A stretch of DNA of 26,171 bases, from positions 1-26,171 of IMG/VR virus record IMGVR_UViG_3300019132_000069. One strand, 5' to 3'. Within the stretch, counting starts at the first letter, position 1; each line of letters starts with the position of its first letter. The translations under genes were made by a program, and so were the position numbers. Positions 1-6,655 of this stretch are shown one piece after another. The notes beneath the pieces were generated by a model. The model saw nothing but the letters and a program-made list of their open reading frames with translations, did not search any database and was not told where the DNA came from. This DNA comes from a virus.

Positions 1-762
1 ATGGAAAAAGCGCGCATCGATATCGAGGATCTGCTCACCTGGGCCTATCGGGACATGTGTATCGACCGCACGACGGATCTTGCACCAGAGCGGGAATGGG
101 AGCCGATGTCCTATGCGGCGGGCTTCGGGGCGCTGAAGATGCTCGCCGAGCTGGGGATCATCGTGCATTCGACCGGGACGAACTCCGAGGGCCTGTCGAA
201 GCCGTGGGAGGACGCCAACCGCATCCATGCGGCGGTGCTCGATCTCGGCGACATGTTCATCGAGACGGACGGTGACGATGTGCGCATCTGGGACAAGGCG
301 GAGGAAGCGGCGGGCGGTTTCGAGATCCGCAAGACGGCGCGCGGTTATGAGGTGCGCCGCCCGGACGGTTTCGTGCGTTCGGTGGAACCCGCCATCACCA
401 CTGCACTGCTCGTTGTCCATGCCAAGGCGGGCACGCGGCCTGACTGTTATCTCGGCTGGCAGCCGGGCCAGCCCATGCGACGCGATGCGATGGGCCGCCT
501 TGTGCCGGATCACGACGCTGCTGAGGTATCGGCAATGGAGGTGAGCGTCGAGCGGGCGAAATACCATGTGTGGCGCACATCACTGGAGGCACTGGCCATC
601 ACGCTGCGTGATGGGCTTGAACTCTTCGCCGTGACTGGCCCGCGTGCGGAACAGACCCCTTGGCTCTCGCAAAAAGCTGCGCAGCGCGTGTTCGACGTTG
701 GCCCCATCAGTGAGGCAGAACACGATAAGCTCCTGAAACGGCGAAGAAATTTGGCTGTTTGA
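1..762 (+). CDS. Unrecognised phage protein upstream of the late operon
   Basis: A 253-residue acidic protein that I cannot assign to a family. It opens with ATG at the first base of the window, so an upstream start cannot be excluded. It has no obvious signal peptide, membrane segment or zinc-binding cysteine cluster. It ends in a short basic stretch (KLLKRRRN). The middle (about 105-135) looks like a small beta-rich unit (FEIRKTARGYEVRRPDGF). Its stop codon (760-762) lies inside the -35 box of a promoter-like sequence, which is followed by a strong terminator. This is the place a lambda-type late antiterminator (Q) gene would occupy, but there is no sequence evidence that this protein is one. 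The codon use is GC-rich like its neighbours, so it is probably a genuine phage gene of unknown role. Confidence 0.75.
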   Translation: MEKARIDIEDLLTWAYRDMCIDRTTDLAPEREWEPMSYAAGFGALKMLAELGIIVHSTGTNSEGLSKPWEDANRIHAAVLDLGDMFIETDGDDVRIWDKAEEAAGGFEIRKTARGYEVRRPDGFVRSVEPAITTALLVVHAKAGTRPDCYLGWQPGQPMRRDAMGRLVPDHDAAEVSAMEVSVERAKYHVWRTSLEALAITLRDGLELFAVTGPRAEQTPWLSQKAAQRVFDVGPISEAEHDKLLKRRRNLAV

Positions 763-786
763 CAGATGCCCCCTTGACGCTATGCT
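759..786 (+). promoter_or_regulatory. Putative sigma70-type late promoter
   Basis: A perfect -35 hexamer TTGACA (759-764) and a -10-like TATGCT (781-786) are separated by 16 bases. Transcription would start near 793, with a terminator hairpin only about 16 bases later. The -35 box overlaps the stop codon of the preceding gene. A second TTGAC (774-778) lies inside the spacer. The -10 box is only a 4/6 match, and the assignment rests on pattern alone. Confidence 0.45.
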
Positions 787-808
787 GGTCATACTAAATC
801 AGGTTCAG

Positions 809-837
809 AAAAGCCCCGGCCCATTGCCGGGGCTTTT
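809..837 (+). terminator. Strong Rho-independent terminator hairpin ahead of the late genes
   Basis: A perfect 12-bp inverted repeat (809-820 with 826-837) has the core GCCCCGGC/GCCGGGGC and a 5-base loop CCATT. It is flanked by AAAA on the left and TTTT on the right, then GCTTT. The A/T flanks make it able to act in both directions. It sits between the promoter-like sequence at 759-786 and the first late gene at 855, so late transcription from that promoter would have to read through it. Confidence 0.75.
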
Positions 838-854
838 GCTTTGGAGGGTGTCAT

Positions 855-1430
855 GTGATCGAGATCAAGCTCGACATGGTCGACGTCTCCCGGCTCGCCA
901 ATGCCCTGGCGGCGGCGGGCGACAAGGCTCCGCATGCCATCCGACGCGCCATCAACCACACCGGCGACAAGGTCCGCACCCAGGTAATCCGGTCGCTGAC
1001 GGCCCAGACGGGATTGAAGCGCCGGGTGATCATCAAGGCGCTGAAGGTCACGCGGGCGAACTACACCTCGCCGGTCTACATGCTGCGCACCCGCGGCGGT
1101 AACATCAGCCTGAAACACTTCGGCGCGCGCGAAACCCGCAAGGGCGTGAGCGCGGCGCCGTGGAACCGGCGGCAGATCTTTCCGGGCACCTTCAAGCGCG
1201 CGGGCTGGTGGCCCAGGCGTGTGGAGAAGGCCAACTGGCGCGGCCACGTGTTCAAGCGGACCGGCGGCACCACGTCGACCGGCATGGACGCCTTCGAGAA
1301 GCAGAGGTCGGGCCTCTTCATCCCTCAGGAGATGGTGACCGGCGCGACCGAGGCCGCCTTCATGGGCACGGTCCAGGCCAGCCTCCCGGCGCGCCTGGAG
1401 CACGAACTCTACCGCATCCTGCCGGTCTGA
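855..1430 (+). CDS. Lambda gpZ-like minor tail (tail completion) protein
   Basis: A 191-residue basic protein resembling the prophage minor tail protein Z family. Members of that family complete the tail end before it joins the head. The recognisable part is residues 30-66, with the pattern AINHTGDKVRTQVIRSL followed by QTGLKRRVI and KALKVTRA, typical of this family. The start is GTG at 855, because an ATG two bases earlier runs straight into TGA. GGAGG at 843-847 gives good spacing. In lambda, Z lies between FII and U, but here it lies upstream of the terminase genes while FII- and U-position genes are far downstream. The gene ends in a 7-bp hairpin (1420-1436) that overlaps the stop codon and has no T run. 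Family call fairly sure; role by homology only. Confidence 0.72.
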   Translation: MIEIKLDMVDVSRLANALAAAGDKAPHAIRRAINHTGDKVRTQVIRSLTAQTGLKRRVIIKALKVTRANYTSPVYMLRTRGGNISLKHFGARETRKGVSAAPWNRRQIFPGTFKRAGWWPRRVEKANWRGHVFKRTGGTTSTGMDAFEKQRSGLFIPQEMVTGATEAAFMGTVQASLPARLEHELYRILPV

Positions 1431-1467
1431 CCGGCACCCCGGCCACCCCCACCCTGACACCCCCGAT

Positions 1468-1590
1468 GGGGCGCGGGTCCTTCCCCGGGGCCGGTCCCAT
1501 GCGGGCACGTAGTGGCCCGAGATTTTGCCAGTAAACCAGTTTCAAAATCAGGGTTGACGATGTTGACGACGGCGACAACGGCGGTTGACG
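1468..1590 (+). other. Candidate packaging (cos-like) region upstream of the small terminase gene
   Basis: The 129-base gap before the small terminase gene holds several ordered elements. A G/C-rich block at 1468-1492 (GGGGCGCGGGTCC then CCCCGGGG) loosely recalls the GC-rich nick region of lambda cos. It is followed by an unusually AT-rich patch with an inverted repeat, GATTTTG at 1521-1527 and CAAAATC at 1543-1549, enclosing two CCAGT copies (1528 and 1536). Then come three copies of GTTGACG at 1553, 1562 and 1584. In lambda-type phages cosN and the small-terminase binding sites lie just here. Assignment is inferred from position and repeats only. Confidence 0.3.
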
Positions 1591-2189
1591 CGGGGCGCGT
1601 TTCCGACGCTGCCGCCGGCACTGCACCGCGCACCGTCATGTGGGCGGTGTCCCAGATCGCGGCCCGGGACGGCGTCTCGAAGCAGGCGGTGTCGAAGAAG
1701 GTCAAGGAGCTGGTCGAGCGCCACGGCCTGTCGGTCGAGCGCGACGGCCAGAACCGGATCGCGGCGGTGAACGTCGCCGAATACGATCATCTGCGCGGGC
1801 GCTTCGGCGACCCGTCCAAGGCTCAGGCCCCGCGCCAGCCCGAAGCGACCCTCCCGGCATCGGAGAGCTACGACGAGGCCCTGCGCCAGAAGACCTGGCA
1901 CGAGGCGGAAAAGCGCCGACTGGAGCTGGCCGAGATCAAGAAGCAGCTCGTGCGGGCGGATCGCCTGCAGGATGCTCTTGCACGGGCCGGGGAAGACATC
2001 GTGCGTACGATGGATCGCCTGCCCAACGCCGCCGACGAGCTCGCGGCGGCGTTTGCCCGCGAGGGCGTGCACGGCATGCGGGTGGCCCTGAAACAGATCG
2101 CCGTGCGCATGCGCCAGGACGTGGCCCAGGCGCTGACCGACATCGCAGCGGCGGCTCCCGCCGATGAGCCCTCGCCGACGGATTCCTGA
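1560..2189 (+). CDS. Terminase small subunit (Nu1-like DNA-packaging protein)
   Basis: About 209 residues from ATG 1560. The small terminase subunit binds the packaging site and loads the large subunit. The N-terminal part, about residues 20-70, holds a helix-turn-helix (VSQIAARDGVSKQAVSKKVK then ELVERHGL), as in the winged-helix domain of Nu1. The C-terminal half is helical and charged, fitting oligomerisation and contact with the large subunit. A GTG at 1512 in the same frame would add 16 residues. I prefer ATG 1560 because AGGG (1550-1553) precedes it and the extra segment runs through an AT-rich inverted repeat that looks non-coding. The gene lies two bases before the large terminase gene. 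The assignment rests on domain plus position. Confidence 0.75.
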   Translation: MLTTATTAVDAGRVSDAAAGTAPRTVMWAVSQIAARDGVSKQAVSKKVKELVERHGLSVERDGQNRIAAVNVAEYDHLRGRFGDPSKAQAPRQPEATLPASESYDEALRQKTWHEAEKRRLELAEIKKQLVRADRLQDALARAGEDIVRTMDRLPNAADELAAAFAREGVHGMRVALKQIAVRMRQDVAQALTDIAAAAPADEPSPTDS

Positions 2190-2191
2190 GC

Positions 2192-4246
2192 ATGAGCGGA
2201 CATCCCAATGCCCTGCGCCTGGTCGCCAGTGTGTTGGCTGAGGCCATCCGCCCGCCGCGTTCGATGCCGCTCTCCGAGTGGATGGCGGAAAACATCGTGC
2301 TCGTCGACGGGCCGATGGCCGGCGAACTCTGGGCTCCGGAGGGCGCGCCTTATCTCGTCGAGATCGCCGACTGCCTGTCGGAGGATCATCCGTGCAATCT
2401 GGTCACGGTGCGCAAGTCGCAGCAGACCGGCGCGTCGATCCTGGCGCTCGGCTGGACGCTCTACATCGCCGACCGCGAGCCGGGCAACACGCTCTATGGC
2501 GTGCCGGGAATCGACGCGCTGCGCGATCTCAACAGCGGCAAGCTGCAGCCGCTGATCGATGCCTGGCAGAAGCGTACGGGCCGGCAGGTGATCGTGCCGC
2601 AGACCTCGCGCTCCGGCTCGGGCTCGACGACGTATGAAAAGATTTTCCCGGGCGGCCGCCTCTGGCTCGCCAACGCCAACACCGTCATGGACCTCTCGTC
2701 CAAGACGGCGAAGAAGGGCGTCAAGGACGAGCTGTCGAAGTGGCAGGACATTCCGGGCTTCGGCGATCCCGAAACCCTGTTCTTCGGGCGCTTCACCGCG
2801 TTCCGGCGCACCAAGGGCTACAAGATCCTGGAGATCTCGACGCCTGAGGTCGACACCGGCGACGAGCTCGGCGAGATGCCAGGCCATTGCCGCATCGACC
2901 GCTCGTTCAAGCGCTCCGATCAGCGCTTCTGGAACATCGCCTGTCCGGAGTGCCACCGCCTGCTGGTGCAGTCGCACGAGCGCATGGTCTTCGACGAGAA
3001 GCACCCGCACAAGAGCACCCACAAGTGCCCCCATTGCGGCCATCACATCAGCGAGCCCGAGCGGGTCATCGCGGTGACTAATGGCACCTGGGTGCCGATG
3101 CTCGATGAGCCGGACCGGCATCCGGGGTTTCACATCGACGCCTTCATCTCGAAGATGATGTCCTATGAGGCCATCGCCGAGGACTGGATCCGGGCGCAGA
3201 AGTCCGAAAAGGACAAGAAGGATTACTACAACCTGACGCTGGGCCTGCCGTTCAAGTTCCGCGGCGACGCCCCGGATCACGTCAAGCTGATGGAGCGGCG
3301 CGAGGACGGCCTCAGGCGCGGCCACGTGCCGGCGCGCGGGCTGATCCTGGTTGCCTCGGCCGACGTGCAGATGCGCGGCATCTGGCTCGAAATCATCGCC
3401 GTGGCCCCCAACCGCGAGACCTGGACGGTCGAGGCGCTCTATCTCGACGGCGACACGTCGAGCCCGGACGGCGACGCCTTCGCGAAGCTCAAGAAGGAAA
3501 CGCTCGATCGCACCTTCCCGGATGCGTTCGGGCGCCAGCGCACCATCGACGCGCTCGGTATCGATTCCGGCTTCCGCACGCACGTGGTCTACTCGTGGGT
3601 GCGCAATCACCAGCGCCCGCATCCGGACACCGGTCGCGATCTCATCCTCGCGCTCAAGGGCGATGAGGGCTGGGGCAAGCCTGCCATCGGAACACCGGTG
3701 TTGCAGGACATCGATCTCGCCGGTCGCAAGATCAAGAGCGGTGCCAAGAAGTGGGGCATCGGCACATGGCCGCTCAAGGGCGGCTTCTACGCCGATCTGC
3801 ATAAGCAGGGCGTGCGCTCGGGCAAGCTGACCGATCCCGACGGCTACTGCCATTTCGGCATGTGGCTCGACGACGAATACTTCAAGCAGCTCACCGCCGA
3901 GACGCTCGAAGACATCGTCGTCAAGGGCCGGGTCACCGGGCGGCGCTGGGTGCCGTTGCGGCCGGACAACCATTTCCTCGATTGCCGGATCTACAATCTG
4001 GCGCTCGCCGAATACCTCGGCCTGTCAACCATGACGGACGAGGACTGGGCTGCGCTCGCGAGAGCGCGCGGATTGCCGGACGAACTGTTGAAGGTCGACC
4101 TCTTCACGCCAGCGCAGAGCGCATCGACTGAGCAAGAGGCGTCCGGCGCCCCTGAACCGGAGCCCGCCCCCCAGGCGGAGGCTTCGCCACCGGCTGAATC
4201 CTCGTGGTTCGGCGATCGCACGCAAGACTGGTTTTCGAGGGGCTAA
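2192..4246 (+). CDS. Terminase large subunit, lambda GpA family
   Basis: A 684-residue packaging motor: an ATPase that pumps DNA into the prohead and a nuclease that cuts the concatemer. The N-terminal ATPase domain shows a variant Walker A, KSQQTGAS (75-82), and a likely Walker B acidic pair in GVKDELSKW (DE at 179-180). Between the domains lies a four-cysteine zinc-finger-like insert (CPEC at 251-254, CPHC at 279-282), frequent in GpA proteins. The C-terminal nuclease carries ASADVQ (388-393, D391), GIDSGFRTHVVYSW (456-469, D458) and a late NHFLD (593-597). The length suits the family. The last ~50 residues are a low-complexity Pro/Ala/Glu tail. GpA terminases usually belong to cos-type phages, which supports looking for cos just upstream. 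Confidence 0.95.
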   Translation: MSGHPNALRLVASVLAEAIRPPRSMPLSEWMAENIVLVDGPMAGELWAPEGAPYLVEIADCLSEDHPCNLVTVRKSQQTGASILALGWTLYIADREPGNTLYGVPGIDALRDLNSGKLQPLIDAWQKRTGRQVIVPQTSRSGSGSTTYEKIFPGGRLWLANANTVMDLSSKTAKKGVKDELSKWQDIPGFGDPETLFFGRFTAFRRTKGYKILEISTPEVDTGDELGEMPGHCRIDRSFKRSDQRFWNIACPECHRLLVQSHERMVFDEKHPHKSTHKCPHCGHHISEPERVIAVTNGTWVPMLDEPDRHPGFHIDAFISKMMSYEAIAEDWIRAQKSEKDKKDYYNLTLGLPFKFRGDAPDHVKLMERREDGLRRGHVPARGLILVASADVQMRGIWLEIIAVAPNRETWTVEALYLDGDTSSPDGDAFAKLKKETLDRTFPDAFGRQRTIDALGIDSGFRTHVVYSWVRNHQRPHPDTGRDLILALKGDEGWGKPAIGTPVLQDIDLAGRKIKSGAKKWGIGTWPLKGGFYADLHKQGVRSGKLTDPDGYCHFGMWLDDEYFKQLTAETLEDIVVKGRVTGRRWVPLRPDNHFLDCRIYNLALAEYLGLSTMTDEDWAALARARGLPDELLKVDLFTPAQSASTEQEASGAPEPEPAPQAEASPPAESSWFGDRTQDWFSRG

Positions 4247-4249
4247 ACC

Positions 4250-4447
4250 ATGGCCTGGACGCAAGCGGACATCGACCGGCTCAAGGAGGCGATCTCCACG
4301 GGCGCGCGCAAGGTCCGCTATGCGGACGGACGCGAAACCGAGTTCCGCTCGCTCAAGGAAATGTGGGACACCCTCGCCCGCATGGAGCAGGAAGCCGCCG
4401 GGCAGCAGCGTGAGCTGGTCGGCTACGTGCAGCACAGTCGAGAGTAG
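4250..4447 (+). CDS. gpW-like head-tail joining protein
   Basis: A 65-residue protein that fits the gpW family of small head-completion proteins, which stabilise packaged DNA and form part of the portal-tail interface. It starts MAWTQADIDRLKEAI and continues with VRYADGRETEFRSL and a charged helix, the usual helix-hairpin-helix order of this family. It sits exactly where lambda W does, between the large terminase and the portal gene, with only a few bases on either side, so it is presumably translated in the same operon. Length and position are both typical. Confidence 0.88.
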   Translation: MAWTQADIDRLKEAISTGARKVRYADGRETEFRSLKEMWDTLARMEQEAAGQQRELVGYVQHSRE

Positions 4448-4449
4448 CG

Positions 4450-5928
4450 ATGTCCACAATCCTCAAAGCTCTCGCCTGGGTGGCCCCCAAGGCGGCGCTG
4501 GCGCGCGCCCATGCGATCGAAACGATCGGTCGCGCCTATGACGGTGCCCGGGTCGGCCGTCGTGGCGCATCCTTCGGCAACAAGGGCGGCTCCGCCAACA
4601 CGGCGATCGGACCGAGTCTCTCGCGCTTGCGGGATCGCTCGCGCGATCTCGCCCGCAACACCTGGATTGGTCAGCGCATTCTCGACGTGCTGGTCTCGCA
4701 TGTGATCGGTACCGGCATCATGGCGGTGCCGGACAACGGCTCCGACCGGATCGATCGGCAGGTTGCCCTGCTGTTCGAGGAGTGGAGCGATCAGGCCGAT
4801 ATCGCCGGCGAGGCTGATTTTCCGGCGCTGCAGGCGCTCGCGCTGCGCAGCATGCTGGAAGGCGGCGAATCTCTGCTGCGGTTCATCCCACGCCGGCTTG
4901 ATGAGGGGCGAGCCGTGCCGCTGGCCCTGCAGGGCCTCGAAGGTGATCACATCGACACCGCCCGCGAGGGCATGGTGGACAACCGGCGCACCCGCCTGGG
5001 CGTGGGCCTGGGCGAGTGGGATGCCCGCACGGGCTATTGGCTGTTTCCGGACCATCCCGGCGAGATGACTATCCCGACAGCGTCCACGCAGTCGGTGTTC
5101 ACGCCGCGCACGGATGTGATTCACCTGTTCCGCCCTCTGCGCTTCGGGCAGGTGCGCGGCGTGCCGGTGTTTGCGCCGATCCTGCAATCGAGCCGCGACA
5201 TCGCCGATCTGATGGACGCGATCGTCGTCAAGAGCCGCACCGAGGCCAGCTTTGCGGCCTTCGTCAAATCGAATGGCGGGCAGCGCACGCTGGGCAATCA
5301 GGTCCAGCAATCCGGCCGCACCCGCATTGAGGAGCTGCGGCCCGGATCGGTGAACTATCTCGATCATGACGAGGACATCGTCTTCGCCAATCCGTCGGGC
5401 ACAGGCCAGTTCGAGGCCGCCATGCTGATGGCGCTCATGGCGGCAGCGGCGGGGGCAGGCATCACCTATGACCAGCTCACCGGCGACCTGCGCCAGGCAA
5501 ACTATTCGTCCTTGCGCGCCGGCAAGATCGAGTTCCGCCGCCTCGTCGAACAGCTGCAGTGGCACGTGGTGAAGCCCAGGCTGATGAGGCCGACTACAAC
5601 ACGCTTCACTGACGTGGCCGTGATGGCCGGCAAACTGCGGGAGCGCCGCGAGGGTTACCGCTGGGACTACGTCATGCCGGCGGTCGAGCCGATTGATCCG
5701 AAGAAGGATCTGGAGGCGGACATCATGGCCGTGCGGGCCGGGCGCCTGTCGCCGCAGGAGTTCATCGCCGCCTGGGGCCGCGACTGGCGCAAGGTGGTGG
5801 CGGACATGGCCGCGTTCCTGGAAGAGCTCGACAAGCAAAAGCTCGTTCTCGACATAGACCCGCGCCGCACTACCCAGACCGGCGCGGCGCAGACCAATCC
5901 CGCCGACCTTCTGCCGCCGGCGGAGTGA
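4450..5928 (+). CDS. Portal protein, lambda gpB family
   Basis: A 492-residue protein forming the dodecameric ring at the unique capsid vertex through which DNA enters and leaves. Family features are RSRDLARNTWIGQRIL (63-78), the LEGDHID segment (163-169), FRPLRFGQVRGVP (227-239) and the strongly conserved LTGDLRQANYSSLRAGKIE (343-361). The C-terminal region is basic and helical, then ends in a Pro/Ala tail that may be trimmed. It starts two bases after the stop of the gpW-like gene. No ClpP-like protease/scaffold gene of lambda C type follows; an S78-type protease follows instead, so the head is not purely lambda-like. Confidence 0.94.
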   Translation: MSTILKALAWVAPKAALARAHAIETIGRAYDGARVGRRGASFGNKGGSANTAIGPSLSRLRDRSRDLARNTWIGQRILDVLVSHVIGTGIMAVPDNGSDRIDRQVALLFEEWSDQADIAGEADFPALQALALRSMLEGGESLLRFIPRRLDEGRAVPLALQGLEGDHIDTAREGMVDNRRTRLGVGLGEWDARTGYWLFPDHPGEMTIPTASTQSVFTPRTDVIHLFRPLRFGQVRGVPVFAPILQSSRDIADLMDAIVVKSRTEASFAAFVKSNGGQRTLGNQVQQSGRTRIEELRPGSVNYLDHDEDIVFANPSGTGQFEAAMLMALMAAAAGAGITYDQLTGDLRQANYSSLRAGKIEFRRLVEQLQWHVVKPRLMRPTTTRFTDVAVMAGKLRERREGYRWDYVMPAVEPIDPKKDLEADIMAVRAGRLSPQEFIAAWGRDWRKVVADMAAFLEELDKQKLVLDIDPRRTTQTGAAQTNPADLLPPAE

Positions 5929-5941
5929 TCCGGAGAGTTTC

Positions 5942-6580
5942 ATGAAGCACGAATCTGCCGCCCGGATCGAGGAGCGCTCGATCCCGTTGATGGCGCGCGA
6001 CGCCGCCGTCGAGTCCCTCGACACCGGTCGCCGCACCTTCGAGGTGATCTGGACCACCGGCGCCCCCGTCGTGCGCCGAGACTTCTGGACCGACGAGACC
6101 TGGATCGAGGAGCTCGTGGTCAGCCCGAACGCGCTTCGCATGGAGCGTCTGACCAGCGGTGCCGCGCCGTTCATGAGCGAGCACTGGCGCGGCATGGGCG
6201 TCGTCGAGCGTGCTTGGCTCAACGGTGCGGAGGGCCGTGCCCTGATCCGCTTTCCCAAGGCCGGGATCGATCCGGAGGCTGACCGCACCTTCGCCCTGAT
6301 TGAGGACGGCATCCGCAAGAACGTCTCGGTCGGCTACCGGGTGCACAAGTTCGAGCAGGAGCGCAATGACAAGAACCAGCTCATCCGCCGCGCGGTCGAC
6401 TGGGAGCCGTACGAGATCTCGACGGTGACCATTGGCGCGGATCCGAGCGCGCAGGTGCGCAGCGCTGAGCGCGGCACCTTCGCCTGCACCTTCGTCTCGC
6501 GGGCTTTGACGCCTGACCCCAACACCCAGGCCATCGCGGCCCGGATGCGCATGCGCGCGGCTCAAGCACTGCGCGTCTGA
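5942..6580 (+). CDS. HK97-type prohead protease (S78-like)
   Basis: A 212-residue protease that digests the scaffold part of the capsid protein during head maturation. The expected catalytic positions are visible: His81 in PFMSEHW, Ser129 in RKNVSVGYRV, and an acidic/EIS segment WEPYEISTVTIGADPSAQVR (154-173), the usual final motif. Length matches the family. GGAGAG at 5932-5937 lies four bases before the ATG. It precedes the capsid gene as usual. Related phages often carry a single protease-capsid fusion protein (family knowledge); here the two are separate genes 75 bases apart. The C-terminal ~40 residues, after the protease core, are basic and of unknown use. Confidence 0.9.
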   Translation: MKHESAARIEERSIPLMARDAAVESLDTGRRTFEVIWTTGAPVVRRDFWTDETWIEELVVSPNALRMERLTSGAAPFMSEHWRGMGVVERAWLNGAEGRALIRFPKAGIDPEADRTFALIEDGIRKNVSVGYRVHKFEQERNDKNQLIRRAVDWEPYEISTVTIGADPSAQVRSAERGTFACTFVSRALTPDPNTQAIAARMRMRAAQALRV

Positions 6581-6655
6581 TCCTTTGCCGCCTGCGCTCC
6601 GCCGGGGCCGCAGGAGATCGGCGCATCGCCCCGGTTCGACATGGAGACTAGGTCT

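Noticed and set aside
1420-1436. A 7-bp hairpin at the end of the Z-like gene as a terminator.
   Set aside because: There is no T run after it and the next gene needs transcription through it.
1868-3973. A 701-codon minus-strand open frame opposite the terminase genes.
   Set aside because: It is antisense to the small and large terminase genes; it is Arg/Ala/Leu-rich without family resemblance and arises from GC-rich third positions on the coding strand.
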